Source: Cololabis saira (lineage: Eukaryota > Chordata > Actinopteri > Beloniformes > Belonidae). From it: DNA of 64,000 nucleotides. Of this stretch, positions 1-11,175 are shown piece by piece. Positions within the stretch are counted from its first letter, which is position 1; each line of letters begins with the position of its first letter. Location of the stretch: the NCBI RefSeq assembly GCF_033807715.1, contig NC_084601.1, forward strand, positions 16,422,690 through 16,486,689, read 5' to 3'. Both the position numbers and the translations under genes were made by a program. Below the pieces are notes generated by a model. It saw only the letters and a list, made by a program, of their open reading frames with translations, was not told the DNA's origin and made no database searches.

Positions 1-56
1 TCTACTCAGTGTGAGCTCTCTGCATCAGAGGCGAAAATTTTACAATTTTCAAACAT

Positions 57-125
57 GTAAAACACTTTGTGCTGCATACAATGTATGAAAAGTGCTTTAT
101 AAATAAAGTTTGATTGATATCAATA
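57..125 (+). repeat. LINE/SINE 3' tail fragment (AAGTGCTTTATAAATAAAG type)
   Basis: The segment ends in a short terminus, AAGTGCTTTATAAATAAAG followed by a TTGAT-rich tail. Closely similar termini occur at about 31996-32070 (plus) and 43672-43740 (minus), with looser relatives at 7250-7315 (plus) and 17615-17660 (minus). Such tails are the 3' ends of widespread fish non-LTR retrotransposons and their SINEs. Nothing coding is attached here, so this is a 5'-truncated fragment. The clade cannot be named from the tail alone. Confidence 0.6.
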
Positions 126-905
126 AAATTGAATTGAATTCAATTGACCCATTGTTTTTCCTTGATACAGAGCACAGCCATTTCACTCAGCAAGCCTTCG
201 GCAACACACCCACTGCAAATCAATCATAGTTAGCTTTCCTCCCATCTTCTCCGCTGTTTCTCATCATCAGTTGCTGCATCGGCAGGACTAAGAGCTCTCC
301 CGACGGCTCTGGTTGAACGGCCCGACAAACCATCTCCGATCGCGCTGTTTTCTTTACCGGGATCACAAGAAAATCAGAACAGTGATCTCCTCTCCATCCT
401 GTTTATTTATCTTTTATCTCCTGTTGCTGTTTATTTATCTTTACTCCACCAAATCGAAATATTTATCACTTTTCTAAGCGAACGGCACTAACGCAGTTCA
501 AACAGCAGGTGTATCCGCCCCTTTAATCTGATTGGTTTAAGAGTAAGTCGTGTTTTATCCACTGCTCTGCGTCCCCCACGTGGGGTGCACTCTTATGATT
601 GGCTGAAACAAAGTAAGACATCTGATTGGTTGCAGATCCTTCCGTGTTAAAAAAAACGTATTTGTGGATCAAGTCACGTCAGGGGAGTCTCAAAAGTCAA
701 AAGCAAATCCAGCGCAGCTCACAGACAAAAAAACGTTTGTAAATCAGGTTATATTTGTGTGTGCATCAAAAATACATTTGTATATCTTGTCCTACGCACG
801 TGTGAATTGTTCTGTGCATGTGTGAAACGGTGTGTGTATTTGCAAATCGGTCTGTGCATTTGTAAAACTTGTCCTGTGCATTTGTCAATTATGAGACTGT
901 TCTAG
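126..905. other. Non-coding stretch with short quasi-repeats
   Basis: No credible coding region. From about 715 to 890 a loose motif of the type TGTGCATTTGTAAA recurs several times with variation. Two inverted CCAAT-like blocks (GATTGGTT, GATTGGCTG) lie at about 527-640. This may be a decayed transposable element, but no termini were identified. Confidence 0.4.
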
Positions 906-914
906 CTCCATATA

Positions 915-1005
915 GAAACAGCTCCCCTTTGTGTGATAGATTTGGGGGACAATGGGGGGGAAGCTTTTCTGATACAGCAGCAATTCACAAATTTTAGTTT
1001 TAAGG
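915..1005 (+). repeat. Diverged direct repeat, copy 1
   Basis: This roughly 90-bp block is repeated in the same orientation at 2343-2435. The two share CCCCTTTGTGT, an imperfect middle, and the strong core CAGCAGCAATTCACAAATT. Spacing between copies is about 1.43 kb. It could be a local duplication or two pieces of one dispersed family. No coding content is visible. Confidence 0.6.
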
Positions 1006-1019
1006 AATGTCAGCGATGA

Positions 1020-2342
1020 GATTTGCCCATAGCACCACTTTGGTTGGGACCTGAACAGTCTGTGGTTCCTTACCTAGCTGACACCTGCTTCTGCCACACA
1101 TATTGTAGCCATACTTGCCATCTGCCCATTATCTATAATTTATTAAAGAGTAGAGAGCTGGTAACACATCAATCCCAAATCATGTTATACTGCTATTACT
1201 GTACATCCCTTAGAAACCACTACTGTAGGTATCAGGGGTGTTTTGTAAAATGCATGTGTCCAATAACTTATTCCAGTTTATTTTAATATGCTACCTTATA
1301 GAGCTCCTCAGGGAATCAGAATGGCTTTTTTTTTGTCTCTCAGATATTCACTTTACAATAAAGCAGTTACTTCAAAGCACTGACTCTAAAATGTGGCTGT
1401 AGCACATCGCATTATCCATGGAGATTCAAAACCTTATCTCCCCTCACTTTGGATAATTTCTGTATCATTGCCTTTTCTTTTACCTTGGCATTGTAGCCTG
1501 GATTGGCAATGGTTGCGTACACAAAAACAATCCCCACTTTGTCCTCATTTAAATTGTTATTTATGTTGAAAAACTAAGAGTAATATGATTATCTGTAATG
1601 TGCACATTTAAGTCATTTTACAGAGCTTTTGTTTATCACATTAAAATTTAAATGCTCAGTGGATGGAAAATGACAGGCATACATTCCACTGTAAACTTTA
1701 TATGTGGGTAGTAAAACAGAAACGGACATAATTACAGAGACAAAAAACAAACATTTGACATGACAGAATCAAATTTAAACATCACAATCTTTGCATTCCC
1801 TGAGAATACAATCACTGTGGTTAAAAAAATATTCTGAGACATTCTGTATGTGAAATTCATTTATCATTGTCAATACTTTGGTATTTAACAAAATGTCAAG
1901 AAAAGTTCACACTGCCAATAAAAGTATTGAAGAAAACAAAAAGCTTTTAATTTTTTAGTGCCATACACATTTTTTTGATTGAGATTCCACCATTGTAAAA
2001 CTTGAATCTGGATAGAACAATTATCAGGAGGAGACACTTCTATTATACCTTATTTACCAGCAAGATAAAGTGAGGTTATTAAATGGCCATCAGCTTTATC
2101 CAGATATTAAACGATATGCAAAACCAATTCATCTTCCTTGAGGGGAATTGGCATGCTCTGTTTCCCCTCATGAATGTGTTTTTTCCTATTTTCATTTATA
2201 AACCCTTCTTAACACTTCTTTCAACTCTCTCTCCAGTTCTTACTAACAGTTTTGGTGATAGACTTCAAAAAAGAAATATGATTTCATTTTAAGTTCACCT
2301 GTTAGTACAGAACAACTTTTGGACCTTGCCAGGTGCTTATTG
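1020..2342. other. A+T-rich non-coding stretch
   Basis: Only short chance open frames are present. No terminal repeats, tRNA motifs or protein families were recognised between the two copies of the 915/2343 repeat. Confidence 0.5.
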
Positions 2343-2435
2343 CAATAGAAGCAACCCCCCTTTGTGTCATAGCTTTGGGTGGAAACTGGGATGCAGCTTA
2401 TCTGATTCAGCAGCAATTCACAAATTGCAGAATGC
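2343..2435 (+). repeat. Diverged direct repeat, copy 2
   Basis: Second copy of the block at 915-1005, same orientation. The shared core CAGCAGCAATTCACAAATT is near-perfect and the rest is diverged by substitutions and small indels. Confidence 0.6.
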
Positions 2436-2509
2436 TTCTCAATCAATAAGACATTTTACATTAGTGGATCCCTGCGTTTAACACTCAAATATACTGTGTC
2501 GCATGTCCT

Positions 2510-3445
2510 TAAAGGTGACCTATTATGGCATTTAATGTATATTTTAAACAGGCCTTGAATGTCTTAAAAACAATCTAAAGCTTGTTTTTTCAACATAAAT
2601 CATAAATCCAGCCTGTGGGCCCTGTCACTAGTTTTACCGCTTCTAACCTCTTTTTCTGCGCCTCATTTTTAGGGAAGGGGGGGGTATGATAATGAGACTC
2701 TGTGCTGATTGGCTCCCTGAATGACGTGTAGCAGGGGAGGAGCATAAACCTCGCTCCGCCAGAGCAGCCCGAGCCTGTAAATTATCACAACACTGAATTT
2801 TCACAAATGGAAACTTTATTGTTAAAAAAATAAAATATGAGTTGTATATAAATAACATTTATGCACTATTTAAGCCGGATCTACCCGGCGGATGCTGAAC
2901 GCTGGCCCCAGAGCCACGCCGGGAGCAGCGCTGCTGGAGCAGCGCGCGTCACCGCGGCTTTAACGGGGGAATCTGAAATCTGACCTGTTCCGACCGGCCG
3001 GGACCGCAGGAACCGGCCTGGACTGGTAGCAGGGACTCCCGGGGACCGACCAGCGGAATTTCAGCCGGATCTACCCGGCGGATGCTGCGCGCTGGCGCTG
3101 CAACTCCACGGCGGGCGCACAGATCGCTCCGGAGCGCATCCGCGGCACATCGTCGGTTACCGGTGATCAAACCGACAGATTTGCCTGAAAATCTCGGAGG
3201 GTGAAGCTGGTCCAGCCTGGGACAGACCCCTGAGGACCCAGCTCCCAAACCACCCGGGAACCTGGATGATTTAACCCGGATCCGCGGCGCCATGGCGCCG
3301 CGTCCGACTGGCTGGAGGAAAGACCGCTCCAGCAGCGGAGAGAGCTGGTGGTGGGCGTGGTTTCAGCAGCGGAGGCTGAACCTCTGGAAATCTGCTCCCG
3401 TCGTGACGTCACTGGGTGGCATTTCAAGCTGGCCCCTCCCCTAGG
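2510..3445. mobile_element. Composite non-autonomous DNA element (GACCTATTATG terminus)
   Basis: The left end reads TTAAAGGTGACCTATTATGG. It matches, in inverse orientation, the right ends at about 28962-28985 and 60430-60446, so these are members of one family. The right part (about 3340-3440) contains GGGCGTGGTTTCAGCAGCGG, also found in the copy at 28.7 kb. The centre is very GC-rich and contains modules shared with the unrelated element at 45.1-48.5 kb. No transposase frame is present. The right terminus was not found, so the end coordinate is approximate. Confidence 0.6.
2880..3260 (+). repeat. GC-rich modules shared with the 45-48 kb element
   Basis: The phrase TTTCAGCCGGATCTACCCGG and its variants flank a module. 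Homologous blocks occur at 45955-46007 and 47874-48140, on either side of the Harbinger insertion. Block order is permuted between the two loci: the TCTCGGAGGGTGAAGCTG block comes last here and first there. This suggests an originally tandem-repeated unit. Open frames across it (for example on the minus strand) follow from the high GC content and show no recognised protein. Confidence 0.65.
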
Positions 3446-4039
3446 AGTGTACACTTAATTGCTGGTCAGGACTAATGTAAAAACAGAACTGATGTGGGGT
3501 GGCGGGTTGTAGGTGGGACTGGTTAATGACAAGACAAGGATGTCCACAATGTCTTTATCCTGAGGGCCGTGGATTTAATAAATAAACATATTACAGAACT
3601 GTAATCTGCAACTGGCTTCTTAAATGACAGTCCATGTCTTTGCAAGACACAAAACTCGGTTCATTAACACACGGAACAGCCTCAAGTTATTTGCGGTCAA
3701 CAAACACAACAGCAGGGGTGGCAGAGGAGACTGCTGGTCATATTTGTACAACAAAATTTGGGAAAAGTTGCTAACGGAAATGCTGTTGTTATTCAACACG
3801 GATCCACCACCCGCTCCATCTCCAGTATCAGCTGACTCTTCTGATGTTTGTGATGCCAGAGAGGCCACCCAAGCAGAAAGCAGACCATCATGTTATGTAG
3901 CTCCACTTGATAACGCTTCCTGAGTCATGTTCCATCCCCTATACTTGACTTCAGACACCGTGGAGGCAGATGCCGGATCACGCCTAGAGTGTTACCCAGT
4001 TTAATAGAAGACGGTAGGTCAGGTGACTCGAGCTGACCC
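3446..4039. other. Unassigned stretch before the LINE
   Basis: Contains a 99-codon open frame at 3624-3923 that matches no family I recognise. Part may be the 5' portion of the LINE that follows, but no endonuclease motif could be read. Confidence 0.35.
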
Positions 4040-5883
4040 GTACAAAGGAATAAAGAAAGCCAAAGCGGACCACAAGATGAGAATTAAGTCCCACATGTCC
4101 AGTATGGTGGGGAATACAACACATCACTAACTTCAGAGGCAGTGACGTGTCAAATGCAGACCTGAGTGTGCCACGGGCAGAGGAGCTGAATGTTTTCTTT
4201 GCTCGCTTTGAGACACCACAGCATCACTCACCTGCTCCAGCCTTGCCCCCCCCACAAGGATCCTCCATCACTCCACTCACTGTACAGGAGCATGACGTCA
4301 GGCGGGTGCTCCAAGAAAGCTGCCGGCCCAGACGGAGTTCCAGGCAAGGTGCTCAGAGTGTGCACCCACCAGCTCACCCCCACCTTCACCAGGATCTTCA
4401 ACACTTCCCTGGCCCAGGTAGTTGTCCCGTCCTGCCTGAAATCAGCTACCATAATCCCGGTGCCGAAAAAGTCTCCCGCCACCAGCCTGAACTATTACCG
4501 CCCAGTGGCCCTCACCCCGGGAATCACCAAGTGCCTCGAGAGACTAGTTCTTCACCACATAAAGAACCACCTCCCCCCAGACTTCGACCCCTTCCAGTTC
4601 ACTTATCGGACAAATAGATCCACTGAAGACGCCATCACCATAGCTCTATACTCTGCTCTGACCCACCTAGAGCAACAGCAGAGCTACGTCCGGATGCTCT
4701 TCATTGACTACAGCTCTGCATTCAACACAATAATCCCAGACATCCTCATCACAAAACTGACCACCATGGGCCTAGCCCCTGTCACCTGGATTAAAACTTT
4801 CTCACCAACCGACCCCAGACTGTGAGACTCGGCCCCCACCTGTCCTCCACCTGAGCTGAGCACCGGCGCTCCACAGGGCTGTGTGCTGAGCCCCCTCCTT
4901 TACAGCCTGTACACCAATGACTGCAGTCCGACCCATAACAACAACCTCATAGTGAAGTTCGCTGACGACACAACGGTGGTCGGACTCATCTCAAAGGGGG
5001 ACGAGGAGCCTACAGAGAGGAGGTCCTGAAGTTGACAGCCTGGTGCTCAGAGAACAACCTCACTCTGAACACTGGAAAAACCAAGGAGATCATTGTCAAC
5101 TTCAGGAAACAGAACACCGACCCAGCCCCCCTCTACATCAACGGCCAGAGAGTGGAAAGGGTCCACTCCTTCCGGTTTCTTGGCCTCCTCATCTCCGACA
5201 GCATCTCCTGGTCTGAGAATGTAACTACCATCACCAAAAAGGCTCAGCAGCGGCTGCACTTCCTGAGAGTCCTCAGGAGATACAAGCTGGACTCTGCTGA
5301 CCTTCTACCGCTCATCCATCCAGAGCCTGCTGACGTACTGTATCACAGTCTGGTACGGCAGCTGCACTGCTGCGGACAGAGAAAGGCTCCAGAGGTGAAA
5401 GCAGCGCAGAAGATCATCGGCTGCCCCCCCCCACCCTGACGGACATTTACACCTCCCGCTGCCTCAGCAGAGCCACTAAGATCATAAAAGACAGCTCCCA
5501 CCCCGGCTCTGACCTGTTTGACCTGCTGCCTTCAGGAAGACGCTACAGAGTCATCAGGTCCAAAACCAACAGATTGAAAAACAGCTTTTTCCCTAAAGCC
5601 ATAATCGCCCTGAACAAAATGTGAATGCCTTCATGTGCAATTACTGTTTTTACCGTGCAATACTTTTTCCCGGCCTATCTGTGCAATATTCCACCACATG
5701 TGTAAATATGTGTAATTATCTGTAGATAGGATGTCATGTCTTGATTTGACTATTTAAAAATGCACCTTAACCTTTTTATATTGTTTATATTTATTGTATT
5801 TGTATGCACTGTCTTGCACTGGAAAGGTGATGGTGCTTTTAATCTCACTGTACCCATGAATAGTGACAATAAAGTATTCTATA
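4040..5883 (+). pseudogene. Rex1/L2/CR1-group LINE, reverse transcriptase remnant
   Basis: Reverse-transcriptase motifs can be read in order but are spread over all frames: AAGPDGVPG near 4317, LNYYRPVAL near 4490, [13 protein letters not shown] near 4700, GAPQGCVLSPLLY near 4870, FADDTTVVG near 4960, then LTLNTGKTKEIIVNF from about 5060 and FRFLGLLIS near 5170. At least three frame breaks and stops separate the blocks, so it is dead. The 3' end is GACAATAAAGTATTCTAT at about 5865-5883, which suits this LINE group. No target-site duplication was found. The codes for endonuclease and ORF1 are absent, so it is a 5'-truncated, frameshifted copy. Confidence 0.85.
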
Positions 5884-5973
5884 CTATTATTTACGTTATA
5901 TACGCATTCATCATCCAGTGATAATCGCAGGGTCTAATCTTAAAACGCCTTTGGAATCTGCTCTGCTCACCCC

Positions 5974-6097
<124 letters not shown>

Positions 6098-6208
6098 TGA
6101 TGAAATGAAAACACGAGTAAGCTCATAGTGTATGTCCTCAACAATAGATGATCTTGATTGAGGGATCAATATACAATGCAACATTTCTTTCTGAGAGATA
6201 CTTCTGAG

Positions 6209-6912
6209 TAGGGATGCCCCGATACCATTTTTTTCACACCGAGTACGAGTATTTTAATTTATGTACTCGCTGATACCAAGTACCGATCTGATACTTCTAC
6301 TGATTCTTCTACTTCTACAATGAAATGGAAGACAGGTTTTATTTGCAACAGAAATTCAATTTTAAACAAAACTCAGCTGGCCGGTGTTCTGCCAATCCTT
6401 GCTCCTTGCCGAGAAATGCTACTTTGTGGTTCTGTGCACACACACAGCCGATTTTCAAAGTTTGATTGCCACGCCCATCATTTTTTGCACGATGTAAAAA
6501 TGGACAGAAAAGGAAGTGGGCTAGGGAGTAAACCACAGTAAAATTGTAGCTCTACAAAAGGGGGAAAACATTGCGATGAGACTACGTTGTACTGTGAGTT
6601 ACGTGGAGTGTTTAATAAAGTTCCCTGTGAGTAAGGGTAATACTCAACCATCCAGTTTGTATAATTAAGGAAGATAGAACAAACTGAAACACGGAACAGC
6701 TGGCTGAGCAGCGGCGGCTCGGCGGTTGCTCCGCCCCCAGGCTGCACACTCACCCGGGGAGCCGCGGGGCAGCTCAACATCTACCCCTAGAGTCACTAAC
6801 CAGTAACTACAACAACAATGAAGCGGTATCGGTGCGTGGTATCGGAGAATTTTTGCGAGTATATGAGAGCAGTATCGGCCCTGATACCGATACCAGTATC
6901 GGGGCATCCCTA
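6209..6912. mobile_element. hAT non-autonomous transposon with perfect 8-bp TSD
   Basis: The terminal inverted repeats read TAGGGATGCCCCGATACC at the left and the exact inverse at the right. The element is flanked by the 8-bp direct repeat CTTCTGAG at 6201-6208 and 6913-6920. An 8-bp duplication and a TAGGG terminus are characteristic of hAT transposons. At 704 bp with no transposase frame it is a deletion derivative mobilised in trans. Subterminal GATAC-rich motifs resemble transposase-binding repeats. Confidence 0.92.
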
Positions 6913-6920
6913 CTTCTGAG

Positions 6921-8062
6921 TCAGCTTCTTCATCTTAAATGGCAACCTCCTGATTCACAACCATGATGGGAGATTTTAATATGGTGTTCTCTCTTATCAA
7001 AACCCCAGTCCATGCAAATGCTATAAATGTATAAAGGGGTAACCTAAAACTGAACTCAAATCCCTGTCTTCTATTCTGTCCTTTGACCCTACCCACAACT
7101 GATGCCAAAGTCTATTCAACACAGTAGGAAAAAGTAAAGCAAACACATTTAAGCTTAATTTATGCTTCTGCGTAGAAACTGCATTTAGCCTACGTAGATG
7201 TAGTTGCTGTCTGTACTTTTCCTCCTCCTTACTCTCTTCATATATTTATTATGTAAAGCACCTTGAATCACCTTGTTGCTGAAATGTGCTACAAATAAAC
7301 TTACCTTGCCTTGTTGATTGTTCTTTGCGTCACTCAATTACACCATTAAATGCTAGATGGCAGTGCAGGTGCTTTCTTGCACTAGTGTACGTTCTTTTAT
7401 TTACTCTCTTCATGTACCTCAAATGGGGCAAATTATGTATTTCCTTTATGAGATGGGGTGGGATTTGGTAAGAAATGAATCAATAGTAATGCCATTATTG
7501 ATTGAATATATTTTCCTTTATCAATTCCAGACCAAGAAAAAAAGCATGTCTACACAGGTTTAAGCGTCACTGCACCTGTCAGGGGTAAAGGACCAAATGG
7601 CCATAACTTGGGACAGCTGCATGGGGACTGCAGGACCCCCTCCCCATGGGGTCTCTTGCTCAACCAGGTGAGCTTTCTGGCACTGTATGCCAGGCTAGTG
7701 GAGGTTACAGAACAGGGTCCCCAACTATGGCAGAACCTTATATAGGTACATAAATCAGTCATTTGTTGTTGTTTTTTTCCCTTTGGAAAGTAATCACTCT
7801 GCATTGTGGTCTTTTCTTCACTATAACACACTAAAAATATTTCCTTTCTCTCTTTGAAGGCAACATTACATTTCACAAGTGTTACAGTACCTATCAGTGT
7901 TAGTGGAAATGGTCAGTAAGTCCTCTGGATGTTTTATTTTTTATTTTCTTTAATTAAATCTGACTTTCAAGTGCCAGCTGAACTAGGAATGTCTAAATTC
8001 CCAATAAGAAAGTTCAACTCAAAGATCCATCACCCCTAACCCATGTAATAATTATAACATGG
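6921..8062. other. Non-coding stretch with a LINE-tail fragment
   Basis: No gene was recognised. At about 7250-7315 lies a GTAAAGCACCTTGAATCACC...AAATAAACTT segment, a diverged relative of the fish LINE/SINE 3' tails seen elsewhere in the window. The rest is A+T-rich with only chance frames. Confidence 0.45.
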
Positions 8063-8072
8063 GTTTAGAAGA

Positions 8073-9272
8073 AATGCGGTTTTCGTCCCGTGGAACACTG
8101 GACCAGCTTTATACCCTCCGCAGGGTGCTCGAGGGTTCATGGGAATTTGCCCAACCAGTCTACATGTGTTTTGTGGATCTGGAGAAGGCATTTGACCGTG
8201 TCCCTCATGCCATTCTGTGGGCGGTGTTCAGTGAGTATGGAGTCCGGGGCCCTCTATTAAGGGCTGTTCGGTCTCTGTATGATCGGAGCAGGAGTTTGGT
8301 TCGCATTGCCGGCAGTAAGTCAGACTTGTTCCCAGTGCATGTTGGACTCCGGCAGGGCTGCCCTTTGTCACCGGCCCTGTTCATAATTTTTATGGATAGG
8401 ATTTCTAGGCGTAGCCAGGGCCCGGAGGAGATCCGGTTTGGGAACCTCAGGATGTCATCTCTGCTTTTTGCTGATGATGTTGTCCTGTTGGCTTCTTCGG
8501 ACCGGGACCTTCAGCATGTGCTGGGGCGGTTGGCGGCCGAGTGCGACGCGGCAGGGATGAGAATCAGCACCTCCAAAACCGAGGCCATGATTCTCCATCG
8601 AAAAAGGGTGTCAGGCCTTCTCCGGGTGGGTGGAGAAGTCCTGCTTCAGGTGGAGGAGTTCAAGTATCTCGGGATCTTGTTCACGAGTGAGGGAACGATG
8701 GAGCGTGAGATTGACAGACGGATTGGTGCAGTGTCCGCAGTTATGCGGTCGATGTACCGGACAGTCGTGGTGAAGAGGGAGCTGAGTCGAAAGGCGAAGC
8801 TCTCGATTTACCGGTCAATCTACGCACCTACCCTCACCTATGGTCATGAACTTTGGGTAGTGACCGAAAGGACAAGATCGCGGATACAAGCGGCCGAGAT
8901 GAGTTTTCTCCGCAGGGTGGCTGGACGCTCCCTTAGAGATAGGGTGAGGAGTTCGGTCACCCGGGAGGAGCTCGGAGTCGAGCCGCTGCTCCTTCACATT
9001 GAGAGGAGTCAGCTGAGGTGGCTTGGGCCTCCCGGACGCCTCCCTAGGGAGGTGTTCCGGGCATGTCCCACCGGGAGGAGACCCCGGGGAAGACCCAGGA
9101 CACGCTGGAGAGACTATGTCTCTCGGCTGGCCTGGGAACGCCTCGGACTCACCCGGGAATAGCTGGAGGAAGTGTCTGGGGTGAAGGAAATCTGGGCATC
9201 CCTGTTGAGGCTGCTGCCCCCGCGACCCGGGAATGGACAAGCGGAAGAAAGTGAGTGAGTGAGTGAGTGAGT
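8073..9272 (+). pseudogene. Rex3 (RTE clade) LINE, 5'-truncated, with 10-bp TSD
   Basis: The long frame 8059-9162 encodes the C-terminal half of an RTE-type polymerase. Readable motifs are CFVDLEKAFDRVP, GLRQGCPLSPALF, LLFADDVVLLAS, then FKYLGILFTSEG, LTYGHELWV and GRPRTRWRDY. The bases CAGGGCTGCCCTTTGTCACC at about 8354 match the classical Rex3 diagnostic region. The copy is bounded by GTTTAGAAGA at 8063-8072 and again at 9273-9282. The apparent start codon at 8059 is therefore host DNA, and translation from it is an accident. A TAG interrupts the tail at 9160. The usual GHLIRMP stretch is shortened by a small deletion. The 3' end is a (GTGA)n tail. Endonuclease and 5' part are missing, as expected after incomplete reverse transcription. 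Confidence 0.93.
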
Positions 9273-9494
9273 GTTTAGAAGAGCAGAAATTAGCCTAACA
9301 CATCATCTCATCCCCAGATGTATGCCGGCTGCCATCATGGACAATCCCAATGTTCTTTTGGCAGCTTCAGCATTGCTATTGACGGGATGTTTTTGCTGCT
9401 GCGCTACTTCACAATACTTTTAAACCTTTGGATGAAGGACCTTTTTGTGTCAGTTGTTGTAAACAATAATTTGTCCATTTTCTATAATAATTTA

Positions 9495-9712
9495 AAGTCT
9501 ATCCCAGCTGTCATCAGAAAAGAGGTGAGGTACACGGGGCACGACTCCATCCCTCTGCTACACAGGCAAATGAGAAAAACAACCATGCACACTCACCCCT
9601 ATGAACAATTTAACATGAATTTAATGACATTGGGAGGAGGCTGGAGTACCCTGAGAAACACATTCAGAGAACATGTTATACAGAAAGTCAGAAAGATCCC
9701 AGCTGGACACTA
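9495..9712 (-). repeat. Diverged dispersed fish repeat, antisense copy
   Basis: Reads as a worn antisense copy of a very common fish repeat: TCCCAGCTGTCAT, then ACTCACCCCTATGAACAATTT, then GGGAGGAGGCTGGAG and AGAGAACATG. The sense form with the CTGTGTGGAGTTTGC block is present at about 36885-37085. The 131-codon frame covering it is spurious. Confidence 0.55.
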
Positions 9713-10168
9713 AATCCTGCTGTGAGCCAACAGTGCTCACCAGTGTAATTAAAAAAGCGTCCCATTACTTGTCAATGTGTATGTTCCTGTCATAAGCACC
9801 ATTAGGCCAGAGTGTCCAGGGCTACAACTTTGAACATTTTCTTTATTCTTTTTTTTTTCTTTAGTCTACCAACTACCATAAGAGAATGTGACACATATGC
9901 TACATTTAAAGTTAACCTGAAAAAATGGTTGCTACACAGACAAACTTGTGACCAGACCATGTTTGACGTAACCGCTGTTATCATGTAGTACTGTCATACT
10001 GTTGTTACTACTACCTCTCCTTTAGTTAATGTTTTGCATTGTTTTTTTTCCCCCCATTTCCACAGTACAATGACTAAAAACTAAAATCAATTCTTCAACA
10101 CCACATCTAAACCAATAGCAGGACCCGGTTTTGCATTGCTGCAACCCCATTCCACCTACACGCCCCCT
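9713..10168. other. A+T-rich non-coding stretch
   Basis: No gene, terminal repeat or RNA motif was recognised. Confidence 0.45.
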
Positions 10169-10222
10169 AAAAATAAATAAATAAACAAAAAACATTTTTT
10201 TTGTTTATTTATTTATTTATTT
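10169..10222. repeat. Low-complexity palindrome (AAAT/ATTT)
   Basis: An AAATAAATAAATAAAC run followed by an A-tract is mirrored by a T-tract and GTTTATTTATTTATTT. It forms an imperfect hairpin of about 22-bp arms. It could be two opposed A-tails of retroposons meeting, or simple-sequence expansion. Confidence 0.7.
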
Positions 10223-10664
10223 CTCAAGTCCATAACCCCATACACCACGCACTTTATACCTCTACTCTGCACTTTATAGCTGTGACACTTTACATAGACA
10301 CTTGCACTTTACTTTAGCCTGCTGCTATAACTTATAAACTATAACTTATGAATGTAAAAATACTATGAAATGTGTTATGTGGTTGGTTGTATTATTGTGA
10401 TATTGGTTATATTATTGTACTATTGTATTTTTTTTTAACTGAACATTGTATTGCTCTTAAACTTGCTTGTTTTTATATTCTAGCCGGGCGGACTGCCAAT
10501 GGGAATTAGCCAATAGGCCACATTTGGGTGCATCTGCTTTTATTTTGTAAATGCATAATGATGTGCACTGTCCCTCCTATACAATCCTTGTGAACGGCCA
10601 TAATCAGAAGAAGCTGTTTTGTTGTGCCCATTAATAATTATGTAGGTTTCACACTTTCACACTT
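10223..10664. other. Non-coding, retroposon 3'-UTR-like
   Basis: Contains repeated CACTTTA motifs (GCACTTTATACC, GCACTTTATAGC, GCACTTTACTTT) similar to LINE 3' untranslated regions in fish. No coding motif is seen. Confidence 0.35.
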
Positions 10665-10697
10665 TTCACACTGCGGATTGGTTGTCCGCAGTGTGAA
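10665..10697. repeat. Perfect 13-bp stem-loop
   Basis: TTCACACTGCGGA (10665-10677) and its exact inverse complement (10685-10697) flank a 7-nt loop, TTGGTTG. Nothing else identifies a function. Confidence 0.85.
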
Positions 10698-10765
10698 TGA
10701 GCTTCACGCTGATTGGTTGCTTTACAGCAAGGCATCCAATGGGACATTCACTAATGTCATTCAGT

Positions 10766-11175
10766 CAGTATGGTTACATGCACATCTAAATCGAAGTATT
10801 GGCAATAATCGAGCTAAGGATTTAACTGGAGTTTCCGAGAAATCCGATTATACATGCGTGGGGAGAGAAATTAACTATTGAGTGGGGTGCACCCTTTCTC
10901 GTTGGCATTCTTCTGGTTAGGTAGAACAATTTGTAAACAATTGTGGCAGATTTGTCCTACTCCCAGCCAGTCAATAGCTTGGCTAAACATGGTTTGTGTA
11001 TACTTGCCAGAATAGCTTAATTCAGAACCGCATTATCTGGCTGTAATAGCTTGATTTCAAGAACTCCAGTTCAGTTCAGTTACGGCCTGAGTAATATAAC
11101 ATGCCTTTTAAAACTTTGATATCAGTCGGACTAAGGCAATAACTCGACTTTCTCTTGGTGCATGAAAACGTACTG
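10766..11175. mobile_element. 410-bp TIR element (CAGTAnG...TACATGCAC ends)
   Basis: The left end CAGTATGGTTACATGCAC is matched by the inverted right end CAGTACGTTTTCATGCAC. Partly inverted inner stretches include GGCAATAATCGAG against the inverse of CTCGA...TTGCC. No transposase is encoded and no clear target duplication was seen. This is a non-autonomous DNA element; the superfamily is not assigned. Confidence 0.7.

Noticed and set aside
3624..3923. 99-codon frame upstream of the Rex1/L2-like LINE
   Set aside because: Could be LINE 5' coding sequence, but no endonuclease or ORF1 motif can be read, so no function is given.
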